Assembly: GCA_965222125.1 (NCBI GenBank)
Contig: CBDCTC010000006.1
Coordinates: 1,488,001-1,552,000, forward strand
From: CAZENU01 sp965222125
GTDB lineage: Bacteria; Chloroflexota; Dehalococcoidia; Lucifugimonadales; CAZENU01
Length of the DNA: 64,000 nucleotides
Direction: 5' to 3'
In this document: one piece after another, positions 8,281 through 17,626 of the stretch
How the letters are laid out: each line of letters opens with the position of its first letter
Numbering within the stretch: position 1 is the stretch's first letter
The notes under the pieces: generated by a model
Told to the model about the DNA's origin: nothing
The model's database searches: none
The model's input: only the letters and a program-made list of their open reading frames with translations
Program-made: the position numbers and the translations under genes

Positions 8281-10383
8281 ATGCAATTGCGCGCACTGCC
8301 TACGATACTTGTGGTCGGCGCGGCTCTCGCGGTCATCCTGGCGGCGGCATGCGGAACGGACGAGGAGTCCGAGCCTACTGCGGCCCCCTTTCCGACAGCG
8401 GCGATGGCGGCTCCGACGGCTGCCGCCTTTTACCCGACAGCGGCCATGGGGGCTCCTGCGGCTCCTACTGCGGTGATGATGGCTCCAAGTCCGGCGTCGG
8501 CTGCCGCGGCGCCCTCTACGAGTGGGGACGGCGCCGCCGGGTCCGGCACGGACGGCAACGGCTCCTCCGACGCTTCCGGCGACGAGCTTGCGACGCTCGC
8601 CCAGGACCAGCGCATCGTCGTGCGGACGATGGACATGGGCCTCGTGGTGGCCAATATCCAGGCGGCGATGGACAGGGTGGCGTCCATCGCGGCCAACATG
8701 GGCGGGTGGACGGTGTCGTCGGAGAGGTCGGACGACTTCGGCGGCAAGGTCGCCGTGCGCGTGCCCGCCGACCGGCTCGACGAGGCCGTGGCCCTGGTAC
8801 GGGGCGCCGCCACGGAGGTGGAGTGGGAGATCTCGACGAGCGAGGACGTAACCTCCGAGTACTTCGACTCGCAATCGCGGATAAGGAGCCTCCGGGCAAC
8901 CGAGACGGCCATGCTGAACCTGCTGGAGCGGGCGCCGGACGCCGGCGACGCCATCGAAATCCGCAACTCGCTGACCAAGGTGCAGGAGGACCTGGAGGTC
9001 CTGCTGGGCAGGGTGAAGCTGCTGGAGGAGACGTCGGCTTTCTCACTGATAAACGTGACGATGCGGGTACAGCGGGTCGACCTCAACGTCGACGCCGGGG
9101 CCGACAGGACGGTCAGCATCGGACAGACGGTCCGCTTCAAGGCGACGTTCCGGGCGCCGGACGACTCGTCGACCTACCGGGTCGAGTGGGACTTCGGCGA
9201 CCGCTCCCGGCCCACCGTCGACAGCTTCACCGCGCCGACCACCGAGCAGAGCACCCGCGTCACCGCCGCCGTAACGCACGTGTTCGCAGACTACCGGGAC
9301 TCGCCGTACTTCGTCGACGTGAGGATTTGGGGCGGCTCGGATACGAGCCCGCTGTTCGGCCAGGACACGATCAAGGTCACCGTGATCGACACCGACCAGA
9401 TGCCGGTGGACGCGGGCGAGGACCAGACGGCTGCGGTGCACCGCAACGTGCGGTTCCGCGCATTCTTCGAGCCGCCGGAGGGCATCGACCAGTTCACCTA
9501 CACGTGGGACTTCGGCGACGGATCGCCACAGGCACACAACAACCGCGTCATCCTGACCGAGGACTCCAGCCGCATGGTCACCGGGGTAACCAACCACGTC
9601 TACTCCAGCGCCGCGGAGTCCCCGTACATCGTCCAGATCAAGATGGTCGGCACCGGAGAGGCGGGCGTCGTCGAGGGGTCGGACAAGATCGTCGTGACCG
9701 TGACGGAGGTGCCGGTGCTGCTCGTGTCCGCCGGCGAAAACGTCACGGTGGAGGCGGGGGCGACCGCCCAGTTTCGGGGGACGTTCACCCGTCCGGTTGG
9801 GGTCACGGACCTGAGGTACCGGTGGAGCTTCGGCGACGGCTCGGCCATCCAGGAGGGCGACCTCGACGAAGAGAACAGGGTCGAGACGGAGCACAAGTAC
9901 GTTCACGTGCGGCGGGAGCCGTACGCCGCGACGCTGACGGTCGTCGGAGACAGCGAAGCCGGCGCCGTGGAGGCGTCGAGCGCGGTGCAGGTCACCGTCG
10001 TAGAGGGCAGGGGATGGGTCGTCGGCGGGTACAACATCGAGGGCAACACCAAGGACGCCGTCAGGGTCCTTACGACGGTCGTCAAGGGCTTCGTGAGGGT
10101 GGCGATCTGGGTAGCCGTGCTCAGTCCGATCTGGGGTGGCGTGATCGCCGTGGTGTTTGGGTTGAACCGCCTGTCCAGGTACTGGCGTTCGAGGACCCAG
10201 CCCCGGTGGCCGATTCGCCCGCGGGGCCCGCGGCCGGGCCTCGGAACAGCCGAGTCGGACGCCGGCACGGCGCCCGAAGCCGAGGACGGCGCCGAGTGTT
10301 CGAGCTGCGGAACGAAGAACCGGGAAGGCGTCAGGTTCTGCACGGGTTGCGGCGATGCCATGGACGCGGAGCCCTCGTCCTAG
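8281..10383 (+). CDS. DUF4349 lipoprotein with PKD-like domains, TM segment and zinc ribbon
   Basis: This 700-residue protein is preceded by GAGGAGG. It has an N-terminal lipoprotein signal ending in the lipobox LAAAC (about residue 24) and a low-complexity A/P/T/S linker to about residue 100. A DUF4349 domain follows (about 115-265, with QRIVVRTMDMGLVVANI and the coiled segment RIRSLRATETAMLNLLERA). Three PKD-like beta-sandwich repeats carry WDFGDRS, WDFGDGS and WSFGDGS (about 275-580). Then come a hydrophobic membrane segment (VAIWVAVLSPIWGGVIAVVF) and a C-terminal zinc ribbon CSSCGTKN/CTGCGDAM. If both ends are used, the body lies outside and the ribbon inside the cell. A role in envelope sensing or adhesion is inference. 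Confidence 0.8.
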   Translation: MQLRALPTILVVGAALAVILAAACGTDEESEPTAAPFPTAAMAAPTAAAFYPTAAMGAPAAPTAVMMAPSPASAAAAPSTSGDGAAGSGTDGNGSSDASGDELATLAQDQRIVVRTMDMGLVVANIQAAMDRVASIAANMGGWTVSSERSDDFGGKVAVRVPADRLDEAVALVRGAATEVEWEISTSEDVTSEYFDSQSRIRSLRATETAMLNLLERAPDAGDAIEIRNSLTKVQEDLEVLLGRVKLLEETSAFSLINVTMRVQRVDLNVDAGADRTVSIGQTVRFKATFRAPDDSSTYRVEWDFGDRSRPTVDSFTAPTTEQSTRVTAAVTHVFADYRDSPYFVDVRIWGGSDTSPLFGQDTIKVTVIDTDQMPVDAGEDQTAAVHRNVRFRAFFEPPEGIDQFTYTWDFGDGSPQAHNNRVILTEDSSRMVTGVTNHVYSSAAESPYIVQIKMVGTGEAGVVEGSDKIVVTVTEVPVLLVSAGENVTVEAGATAQFRGTFTRPVGVTDLRYRWSFGDGSAIQEGDLDEENRVETEHKYVHVRREPYAATLTVVGDSEAGAVEASSAVQVTVVEGRGWVVGGYNIEGNTKDAVRVLTTVVKGFVRVAIWVAVLSPIWGGVIAVVFGLNRLSRYWRSRTQPRWPIRPRGPRPGLGTAESDAGTAPEAEDGAECSSCGTKNREGVRFCTGCGDAMDAEPSS

Positions 10384-10518
10384 TCCGAGCCTGGGGAACG
10401 CCAGGCGCGCGACGTGGGCGGCCGTCGGACGAGCCCGTGCCGAACGCCGTCGAACCGAGAGCGTCTCGGATGCGGCCGTAAGCGAGACCGGTACGGCGGG
10501 CAGTTGCCGGCCGCCGGT

Positions 10519-10932
10519 CTATCCGGTGGCGCCCGTCCCGCTGGCGACGACGTGGAAGGGGAACCGCCGTTCCGCGTCTGCGACGCGGGCCACGACTTCG
10601 TACGAGCCGAGCTTCTTGACGTTCCATCCCAGGTTCATGGCCATCTGGGCCCGCTGGTCCTGTCCGGGAGGGATTCCGAGAGGGCGGCCGACCTCGAACT
10701 GGCCGCTCCCCCGGACGATCCTGTGTCCGTCGCCGTCCAGTATCTCCAGCTCGAAGTCGTGCTTGACGTTCGTCTCGATCCAGGACACCCTGAACGCCAC
10801 CGCCACGGCCATGTTGTGCGGGGCGGGCGGCTGCTTCGGCAGCGTCACGCGGTCGTAGCCGCCGCCCAGCAGATACAGCTTGCCTCCCACCACCTGCGCG
10901 GCGTCCGCGATTATCAGCCATTCCACGTCCAT
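10519..10932 (-). CDS. DUF6941-like conserved hypothetical protein
   Basis: This 137-residue protein begins MDVEWLIIADAAQVVGGKLY and continues LLGGGYDRVTLPK. It then has beta-strand pairs (VAVAFRVSWIET, HDFELEILDGDGHRIV) and a C-terminal strand repeat. The opening (WLIIADAAQVVGGKLYLLGG) is the hallmark of the DUF6941 group, small beta-sandwich proteins common in Actinobacteria and Chloroflexota. No signal peptide or catalytic motif is seen. A minus-strand site GTAGGAGAGTCGCCAG precedes the ATG. The function is unknown; it is a single gene convergent with the DUF4349 lipoprotein. Confidence 0.7.
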   Translation of the reverse strand: MDVEWLIIADAAQVVGGKLYLLGGGYDRVTLPKQPPAPHNMAVAVAFRVSWIETNVKHDFELEILDGDGHRIVRGSGQFEVGRPLGIPPGQDQRAQMAMNLGWNVKKLGSYEVVARVADAERRFPFHVVASGTGATG

Positions 10933-11098
10933 CTGGCGACTCTCCTACATCTGTAGTATGCTACACTACAATGGTAGGAGCACCGCGATTTCGTGTCAAG
11001 CTCGACAATCCACGCCTTCGTGATGGACGGCTCCTACGCCCTGGAACCGGAGGCAGACACCACCACCGTCATACCCGCGCAGGGAGACCTTTGCATAA

Positions 11099-11172
11099 CC
11101 GTCGTTCCCGCGCAGGCGGGAATCCAGGGCGGCGGGGAGCGGGATGGGTTCCCGTCTCCACGGGAACGACGG
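11099..11172. repeat. Intergenic inverted repeat, family B copy 1
   Basis: The repeat pairs GTCGTTCCCGCGCAGGCGGG with AATCCAGGGC, then CCCGTCTCCACGGGAACGAC in the opposite sense, forming nested hairpins. It fills part of the 357-bp gap between the DUF6941 gene and the ribbon-helix-helix gene. The remainder of that gap (10933-11098 and 11173-11289) shows no gene; the segment next to 10970 has the short inverted pair GTAGTATGCTACACTAC. Confidence 0.7.
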
Positions 11173-11289
11173 GCGGAGGCGCCGCACCCACACCATTACT
11201 CCTGCGAGGGGGGTACGCAAGGGTCTCCGAAGGCGGGTATCCAAGGGCCGTTGGGGGCCGAGGCTCGGCTCAGGAAGGAGCGGATATAG

Positions 11290-11649
11290 ATGGCTGAACG
11301 AGAAACGACGGACCTGGAGGACGCGCGGAGCTGGGACCTGGACAACCCGGAGAAGTCGGAGCCGGTAAAGAGCCGGAGGACCGTGGTCTCCGTGTCCCTG
11401 CCGAGCGACGTATTCCAGGTGGTCGCCGCGGCGGCCCAGGAATCCGGGCTCAGCACATCGCAGTTCATCAGGGAAGCGGCCGTGGCAAGAGCGTCGCCGG
11501 CCCACGCCGAAGCCGACGTGTGGTGGGCGGGAAGCTCCGGGTCGGTCGTGAGCTACCTCAGTCCGCGCCCGACCACGTGCGTCGAGAACGCCGACGAACC
11601 GCTAAAACAGTTCATCGCCGAGAACGCCCACGTCTACACCTGGGGCTGA
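11290..11649 (+). CDS. Ribbon-helix-helix (CopG-like) DNA-binding protein
   Basis: This 119-residue protein has an RHH core at about residues 28-62: a beta-strand TVVSVSLPSDVFQVV, a turn, then helix SGLSTSQFIREAAVARA. Proteins of this fold bind DNA as dimers and often act as antitoxins or autorepressors. The C-terminal half (about 65-119, ending FIAENAHVYTWG) is Trp-rich and has no recognisable fold. A ribosome site GAAGGAGCGG lies upstream. No toxin gene is adjacent on the same strand; the nearest neighbours are the DUF1828 pair on the other strand. It could be an orphan antitoxin or a regulator of the neighbouring genes. Confidence 0.65.
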   Translation: MAERETTDLEDARSWDLDNPEKSEPVKSRRTVVSVSLPSDVFQVVAAAAQESGLSTSQFIREAAVARASPAHAEADVWWAGSSGSVVSYLSPRPTTCVENADEPLKQFIAENAHVYTWG

Positions 11650-11721
11650 GCCTCGGGAAGGCTCCCCCGCAGGCTCTACCTGCGCAGCCGGCAGCGGCGC
11701 TCGGGGGACTGGGAATTGGGC

Positions 11722-12507
11722 TTATGCCGATACCGCTATTGCGGCGTCTCCGAGCTTGTCCGCCAGCAGATCCTTGTCCTCCCAGAGAATCGCCATATCC
11801 TGAATCGGCGCCCGTGCTTCCGAAGTCCACACTGCCTTTCGGTTGCCCCGGTCATCCAACACAGCGATTGGGTGGCAGTCCGCCCGGCGCGCTTTCGTAT
11901 CTGAGAAGCGGTACGCCCAGCGCTCCGCCCACGCATGGGCGACCGCCTCCCTGGCAGCCGTGAGTGGCTGAATGAGCAGGTTACGTCCTGAGTCGACGTG
12001 GAAGCTGAACGTGTGAGACTCGCGCTGGCCGGACACACTGAAGTCGACGTCATAGACAACGCCGGATTGAATGATAAACGACTCTACTTCGGTGTTGAAA
12101 TTCACTCGATCCGCGGAACGTCTCCCTTGGATGAGCGCGGTCGCTTCCATGGTCGTGTGTATCAGTCTGTGGAGGCCGTCTCCGTGCACCGTGTCCTCGT
12201 CAGCGACCAGAGCCCCCTGGCGCAGGGAGACGCGATTGCGGTGTGCGATGCGCCGAGTTCTCTCGACCAGCGTCCGCGTTAGGGTTAGCCCGTTCACGTA
12301 CAGATAGCCCAGAGTATCTCCCATGTCGCTCAGACGGATCTTGCCGTTGGGAAGTGTCGTCATCTCCAGCTCTATCGTCTCACCGTCGGGCCTCGTGAAG
12401 GGCGTCAGCACGTGGCAGCCACCGTCCGACGGCGTGATTTCAAAGTCGTCGGACATGAGCTTCAGATAGCTGTCGACGAGTTCGCGGCATCCTGTGGTGC
12501 TGGTCAC
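11722..12507 (-). CDS. DUF1828/DUF1829-type protein
   Basis: This 261-residue protein has an N-terminal part with TRPDGETIELEMTTLPNGKI followed by RLSDMGDTLGYL, the characteristic 'beta-turn, LSDxG' segment of DUF1828. A middle helical region is followed by a C-terminal DUF1829-like part (VYDVDFSVSGQRESHTFSFH, PIAVLDDRG). The family is found near restriction and toxin-antitoxin genes, but its activity is not established. The start overlaps the upstream gene's stop by 4 bases (12504-12507), which implies translational coupling. It lies directly next to a type IIG restriction-methylase, so an accessory defence role is possible (inference). Confidence 0.6.
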   Translation of the reverse strand: MTSTTGCRELVDSYLKLMSDDFEITPSDGGCHVLTPFTRPDGETIELEMTTLPNGKIRLSDMGDTLGYLYVNGLTLTRTLVERTRRIAHRNRVSLRQGALVADEDTVHGDGLHRLIHTTMEATALIQGRRSADRVNFNTEVESFIIQSGVVYDVDFSVSGQRESHTFSFHVDSGRNLLIQPLTAAREAVAHAWAERWAYRFSDTKARRADCHPIAVLDDRGNRKAVWTSEARAPIQDMAILWEDKDLLADKLGDAAIAVSA

Positions 12508-12944
12508 AGCAGCTCTCCTTGCTTGGAACGAGGGAAGCTCTCTCGATTGTATGGTGCCCTAAGGGCGACGTTGCATTCTTCGAGGAAGTCAACCAACTCG
12601 TCGTTCGGGTCGCCGATACGAATGTCGGTGGGGACGTAGACGCGTCGGTCCTCGTACTCGTCGTCCCACCAATGCTTATGAGGACCGGTGACCCGCTCTC
12701 CTGTCTTCGGATCGGTATGTCGATCATGGACCGTGAACTTGCGGATGGGAGTGTTCCTATACAGAAGGGCAAAGCTGCGATTTTTCTTGCCGACATATCC
12801 GACAAGACGCAGGACCTCGCCGGAACCCTCGACCAACGCCGCGGCCTCGATTCGATATCCGCCCTGCTGGAAGCGCCATCTCAGATTCGCGGCCACTACC
12901 TTTGCCGCCGCGATGAGCCTATTCGCCTCCGCCTCCGTAACCAT
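12504..12944 (-). CDS. Hypothetical protein coupled to DUF1828 (DUF6978-like)
   Basis: This protein of about 146 residues starts at ATG 12944 (MVTEAEANRLIAAAKVVAAN), preceded by GGGGGGAG. In-frame starts further upstream (12989, 13004) lack a better site. The body has beta-strands with charged turns (RLVGYVGKKNRSFALLYRN) and a His/Trp-rich segment GPHKHWWDDEYEDRRVYV, then a helix DPNDELVDFLEECNVALR. The HKHWW..D segment could be functional, but I do not recognise a catalytic motif. Its stop overlaps the start of the DUF1828 gene, so the two are translated together. A toxin-antitoxin or other conflict role is possible from organisation only. Confidence 0.55.
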   Translation of the reverse strand: MVTEAEANRLIAAAKVVAANLRWRFQQGGYRIEAAALVEGSGEVLRLVGYVGKKNRSFALLYRNTPIRKFTVHDRHTDPKTGERVTGPHKHWWDDEYEDRRVYVPTDIRIGDPNDELVDFLEECNVALRAPYNRESFPRSKQGELL

Positions 12945-13065
12945 ACTCCACGCTGCTCCCCCCAATATGATATGACATTTTCCATCCATCGGCAGGCGTG
13001 TCACTCGACCGAGTTCGGCGTTTGCCTATTGGGTGCATGCGCCGCCTGCTGAGGTTCACCACGCC

Positions 13066-16000
13066 CTACGCCGAGACGACCGTGTCCGTGTCCCCCGCGG
13101 CGAGGGCGTTCATGTAGGCGAGGATGAGGTCGCGGGTGCGGTAGCGGCCGAACTGGGCCTCGTCTTCGCGGCGGACTATGGGGAAGGTGCTCAGGATGTA
13201 GTCGGCGTCGTCCCTCGAGAGGCCGTAGAGGTGGAAGTAGAGCGCGTCGAGCCGTCCTCTCAGGTGGCGGCGCTCCTCCTCGTCCCAGGTGAACGGCGGG
13301 CCGTCGTACCCCAGGTCGCGGGCGAACGGCGCCATGTCGTGCGCGGTGTAGGTGAGCCGCAGCACGTGGTCACGCACGAGGTCGCGGGCGGTCGTGCCGC
13401 CGAACCGCCGGCCGTAGTCCTCGGGCGCGATGACGGGGAACTGCTCGACGATGAACCAGTTGAGGTGCTGGCCCTGGACCTTCTGTCGAGCCACAAAGTC
13501 CAACGCAAATGAATTAAGGCACGCCAAGGAGAGCCAGGCGGATTCCCTGTAGGCCCCGTCTGCAGGCGTGTTGGGAAAGAGGAGGGGCAGCGTATTGCCG
13601 AATGCCGAGTGTGGAACCAGCATTGCGATCATGGTACGCACGTTTGTCGGTGCTGTTACGTCCTTGAAGCCAATAGCCCATTCCAATCCGCCAGGCCACT
13701 CGATCTCATCAGCGCTGGCCCAGAACTGAGGCGCCGGTGACCAATTCGAGTCCTCGTGCTCTCCGAGAGTAGCTTCGAGTGGCTGGGCGGGTCGGTTGAG
13801 GTTGTCGGGATTCACTACTACGCTCGCCGCCCGATGGTCGAATACCTGCACCATCTTGCCCTCATACAGCGGCAGGTACAGCTCGTCGCCCTTCTTCCAG
13901 CGGTTGCCCTGCACCGGGTAGAAGCCCGCTGAGTCGAGCTGCTCTGCCGTCCTGAACAGGCCGGAATCGTTGGTCATATGGAACATCGTGTGGTACCGGA
14001 CGGGCCACGCGCGGCGCAGCTTGCTGCCTGAGCGGTCTACCAGGACGGGATGTCGCTCGTAGATGCTGCGGGTGATCTCCGCGTCCCGCCGCGTGCGGAA
14101 GATCGGTGCCGTGCCGGTGTTCGGGTTCACGCGGGCGAAGTCCTCCGGGGCCAGCGGGAAGCAGCGGTCCGGGTCGTCAATCGTCCGGGTGTCGTGCAGG
14201 AAGAAGGCGCACTCGGTCTGGTCGAAGCGCCGCTCCTCGCCGCCGAAGACGAGGGCGCAGAACTTGAACGACGCGTGGACGTCCTTGAAGAAGATCTTCC
14301 GGTTCTCGAAGTCGAACAGGCCGGAAACGCGGCCGACGGTGGAGACCGACTTGAAGAACTTCGCCGCCGTCTTGTCGGCGTAGATGCCGGATGGCGTGAG
14401 CAGCCCGACGAAGCCGTTGGGCTTGACGAGGCCCATCGCGCGCTCGACGAACAGCGAGTAGAGGTTGATGTCGCCGCCGCCCAGCAGCGGGTAGTGGCCC
14501 GAGCCGCGGACGAGCTGGCCCAGCCGGTCGGCCCGCCGCTTCGCCGCGTCGAACTCGTCCGCCAGGGGCGACTTCCTGTTGCGCAGCCGCCGGATGCCGG
14601 TCCTGCGGGCCGCCGCGGTCGGGGCCAGGGCCAGCTCTCGGGAGCGGGTCGCGAACCACTCCACCTCCTGGAGCTTGATCCGGTCCCACGGCGGGTTGCC
14701 GATCACGGCGTCGAAGCCGCCGGCGGGCCGCGCGTCCTGCCAACTCTGCCACACGCCGGGAAACGCGACCTCCCAGTGCAGAAAGCCTTCCCGGTCGGCG
14801 ACCGACCTGGCGTCGCTCCACAGACGCTCGAACTCCGAGTTGGAGGCGTCGCCGTCGGGCGCTCCACCGTCGGAGACGGCGGCCGGGCCCGTGGCCAGCA
14901 GCCCGTACGCGTCGTCCGGGTGCCGGCCCAACGCGTCCGCGAGCGGCGCCTCGAAGGATTTCCGCTCCCTCGTCTTCATCCCCGCGGTGAGCCAGCGCAG
15001 GCCGCACAGGAAGTCGAGCAGACCGCGCAGGTCCGCGGTCGTCGCCTCGACCTCCCGGAACAGGGAGGCGGACTCCCGCACCTCGGCGACGTCGGCGTCG
15101 GACATCTCCTCGATGCGCTGCATCCCCGTCGTGGCGGCCTCCGCGCCGGCGATTGCGGAGCTCGCGAACAGCCCTCCCAGGCGGTTCAGCTCCCCCGTGG
15201 CCTCCAGCACCCGCATGCCGACGAGCGAGTCGCCGCGGCGCAGGTGGTGGTCGAGGAACGACAGCGGCGCGCCGACCGTGAAGCTGTGGAGCCACAGCGA
15301 CACCTTGGCGAGCTCGACGGTGAGCGGGTTCTTGTCGACCCCGTAGATGCACCGTTTCAGCACCATCCGGCGCAGGATGGCCTGGCCGGTGAGCTGCGCC
15401 TCGTCGATCACCCAGTCGGACTCACGGGCGCGGTCGAGGATGTCGCGCCGGACCGCCGCGACGCGGTCCACGAGCGGCGACGTGTACTCGCCGTCGAGCC
15501 ACCCCGGGACGACGGGCGCGTACTCGACCAGCTCGGCGACGTAGTCGGACAGGAAGTCGACCGCGGTGACGAGGAAGTGGCCGCTGCCCATCGCCGGGTC
15601 GAGCACCTTCAGGTCGAGCACGGCCTCGGCCGGGTCCAGCGCGCGCAGCTCGGCCTCCCGTTCGGCCTTCGGCCGGCGGTCGCCTTTCAACTCGGCCGCC
15701 CTCTGCTCGAACGCGGCGAGCCGCTCCTCGGCCAGCGGCTTCAGCGTCCGGTCGACGATCAGGTCGACGAGTTCCTGTGGCGTGTAGAAGCTGCCGCTGT
15801 CCTTGCGGGCGTAGCTGTTGGGGCGCACGACTATCCTGCCCGAGTCGTCCCGGACGGGCTCGCGCTCCAGCAGGCGCTCGTAGATCGACCCGAGCTGCTG
15901 GACGGACATGTCGCGGTAGTTGACGAAGCGCCGCCCCCCGGCGGTGTCGGCGTGGCTCAGGTCGTAGACGATGGGTGCGACCGCCGCGTCCGACAGGCGA

Positions 16001-17103
16001 ACCTTCCCCAGCAGCGGCGCGGCCTCGGCGGAGAACAGGCCGCCGTTGTACGGCGGAAGGCCGATCGACGCGTCGCCCCTGTCGATCAGCCCGCACAGCG
16101 TCATCAGGTGGTCGTAGTAGCTCGAGGCGGTGTCGGAGAAGACGGCCCCGGCGTCCATCCTGCGCGCCACGTGCTCGCGCACCGGCTTTCGCAGGCCGTA
16201 GTCCTCGTACCGCGAGTCGTTCACGGGCAGCAGCCCACGGTCCTCGGCGTAGAGCACGAAGAGCAGCCGGTAGAGGAAGATCAGTGCGGCCTCGCGCACC
16301 GCCGGAAGCTCTTCGTCAGCGGCGTCGGCGAGGGCCTCGACGAGGGCGGGGAAGACCCTCTCGAAGACCGTGCCGGAGATGTCCTCGGCGACCTGCTGCT
16401 CGTGGCGCCGACCCTCCGCCAGCGCCGTCTCCAGGAAGCTGGCGACGGCGCCCCGCTGCGGCGTGAAGGAGCTCCGGCGCAGCAGCAGGTAGAAGAGGCG
16501 CAGGCCGTCCTCGTTGCCGGACTGCAGCGCCTCGGCGAGGTCGGTCTCGAAGTAGCCGGATGCGCGCGGGCGGGCGCGGTGGTCGTAGAGGCGCCACACG
16601 CCGCCGTTGGTCAGGATGCCCCACCGGATTCGGCTCTCCGACTCGACTTCCGCCGTCGACAGGTAGCGGAGTATCTGGCCGTGCGGCGTCCGGGAGCGGC
16701 CCGGTCCGTCCGCGTCGCGGGCGTCGAGCGGCAGGCCGAAGCGCTTGCTCTCCTCCACGACGACGGCGTCCCGGAACCGCTCCTCGGGGCGGACCCTCGC
16801 GGCGGCGCGCTCCTTGGAGCCGGCGTCAGGGAACAGCAGCAGGTCTGGGATGTCCTCGTTGCGGGCCGCGCCCTGCTGCGGCAGGTAGTGGTCCCATCCC
16901 AGCAGCGCCAGCACCGGGCGGATGAGCTCCTGCTCGGTCACGGCCTCGTTGGGGTCGGCGGAGCCGCTGAGTGCGTCGTAGCGCCGGCGGACGTCCTCCC
17001 TGAACGCGGCGAACGCCTCCGGCCTGGCGGCGTCGGCCTTCCACTCCGGGGTGTCCCGGATGCCCTCGGTCAGGAAATAGCTGGCGAATAGATGGCCCGG
17101 CAT
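13066..17103 (-). CDS. Type IIG restriction enzyme/N6-adenine DNA methyltransferase (Eco57I-like)
   Basis: This single 1345-residue polypeptide has an N-terminal nuclease-like region with a PD-(D/E)xK pattern: D87 in EDIPDLLLF, and E118/K120 in AVVVEESKRFG. A helical connector is followed by the methylase. SAM-binding motif I is LDPAMGSGHFLV (about residues 500-511). Catalytic motif IV NPPW in FDAVIGNPPWDRI (about 800) marks an N6-adenine methyltransferase. The C-terminal 450 residues probably contain the target-recognition domain. Such fused enzymes methylate one site and cut DNA nearby. No separate R, M or S gene is present. The DUF1828 pair lies just downstream. It resembles BREX PglX in size, but other BREX genes are absent. 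Confidence 0.85.
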   Translation of the reverse strand: MPGHLFASYFLTEGIRDTPEWKADAARPEAFAAFREDVRRRYDALSGSADPNEAVTEQELIRPVLALLGWDHYLPQQGAARNEDIPDLLLFPDAGSKERAAARVRPEERFRDAVVVEESKRFGLPLDARDADGPGRSRTPHGQILRYLSTAEVESESRIRWGILTNGGVWRLYDHRARPRASGYFETDLAEALQSGNEDGLRLFYLLLRRSSFTPQRGAVASFLETALAEGRRHEQQVAEDISGTVFERVFPALVEALADAADEELPAVREAALIFLYRLLFVLYAEDRGLLPVNDSRYEDYGLRKPVREHVARRMDAGAVFSDTASSYYDHLMTLCGLIDRGDASIGLPPYNGGLFSAEAAPLLGKVRLSDAAVAPIVYDLSHADTAGGRRFVNYRDMSVQQLGSIYERLLEREPVRDDSGRIVVRPNSYARKDSGSFYTPQELVDLIVDRTLKPLAEERLAAFEQRAAELKGDRRPKAEREAELRALDPAEAVLDLKVLDPAMGSGHFLVTAVDFLSDYVAELVEYAPVVPGWLDGEYTSPLVDRVAAVRRDILDRARESDWVIDEAQLTGQAILRRMVLKRCIYGVDKNPLTVELAKVSLWLHSFTVGAPLSFLDHHLRRGDSLVGMRVLEATGELNRLGGLFASSAIAGAEAATTGMQRIEEMSDADVAEVRESASLFREVEATTADLRGLLDFLCGLRWLTAGMKTRERKSFEAPLADALGRHPDDAYGLLATGPAAVSDGGAPDGDASNSEFERLWSDARSVADREGFLHWEVAFPGVWQSWQDARPAGGFDAVIGNPPWDRIKLQEVEWFATRSRELALAPTAAARRTGIRRLRNRKSPLADEFDAAKRRADRLGQLVRGSGHYPLLGGGDINLYSLFVERAMGLVKPNGFVGLLTPSGIYADKTAAKFFKSVSTVGRVSGLFDFENRKIFFKDVHASFKFCALVFGGEERRFDQTECAFFLHDTRTIDDPDRCFPLAPEDFARVNPNTGTAPIFRTRRDAEITRSIYERHPVLVDRSGSKLRRAWPVRYHTMFHMTNDSGLFRTAEQLDSAGFYPVQGNRWKKGDELYLPLYEGKMVQVFDHRAASVVVNPDNLNRPAQPLEATLGEHEDSNWSPAPQFWASADEIEWPGGLEWAIGFKDVTAPTNVRTMIAMLVPHSAFGNTLPLLFPNTPADGAYRESAWLSLACLNSFALDFVARQKVQGQHLNWFIVEQFPVIAPEDYGRRFGGTTARDLVRDHVLRLTYTAHDMAPFARDLGYDGPPFTWDEEERRHLRGRLDALYFHLYGLSRDDADYILSTFPIVRREDEAQFGRYRTRDLILAYMNALAAGDTDTVVSA

Positions 17104-17626
17104 GGCAGGGGGCTATGGTAGCCGTTTACGGCTGGCGTGTCAGGCAGGCGGGGTGTGCGCTCCAGGGCCTTTCGATTATTCGTAGAGGCCATTGAACCGG
17201 GCAGTACATCCGTGCTACTCTGTCCTCGTGATAAGCACTCGCCAGCAGATAGATCGAGCCCGCGCGCCTCGAACCGCGTCGCGGGGCCGATTCCCCCCAC
17301 TATCCACAGGATGCCGTGACACACCGGTATGACATTTTGTGCCACGGTGGGGACACCGCTCAGATAGGGCGTGGCTCAGAATGGCACAATTTGGCACATT
17401 TTCCCCGAAATCGGCCGCGGCCGCACTCGGCGAGGAAGTTCGGGACCAAGCCGATAGGCGCTGCTCCGCTCGCACCGCGTCCAACAACCGAAAGGCCCTG
17501 GTGTGCGCTCGAGTTCACCATGCCACTCGTCGTTGCCGTGGCGACGGGAACCCATCCCACCCCCCACCCTTGGATTCCGGCCTTCGCCGGAATGACGGTT
17601 TTGTACATCGGGAGGTCCGGCGCCGG
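17104..17626. other. 523-bp intergenic region with a family B hairpin
   Basis: No convincing coding sequence was found on either strand. The only structure is at 17528-17600: CGTTGCCGTGGCGACGGGAA, then after a spacer TGGATTCCGGCCTTCGCCGG followed by AATGACGG. This is the family B arrangement also seen at 11.1, 19.6, 27.7 and 32.8 kb. Confidence 0.6.

Noticed and set aside
13066..17103. BREX system (PglX)
   Set aside because: Size and motifs are similar, but an N-terminal nuclease-type motif is present and no brxA, brxB, brxC, pglZ or brxL gene is nearby.
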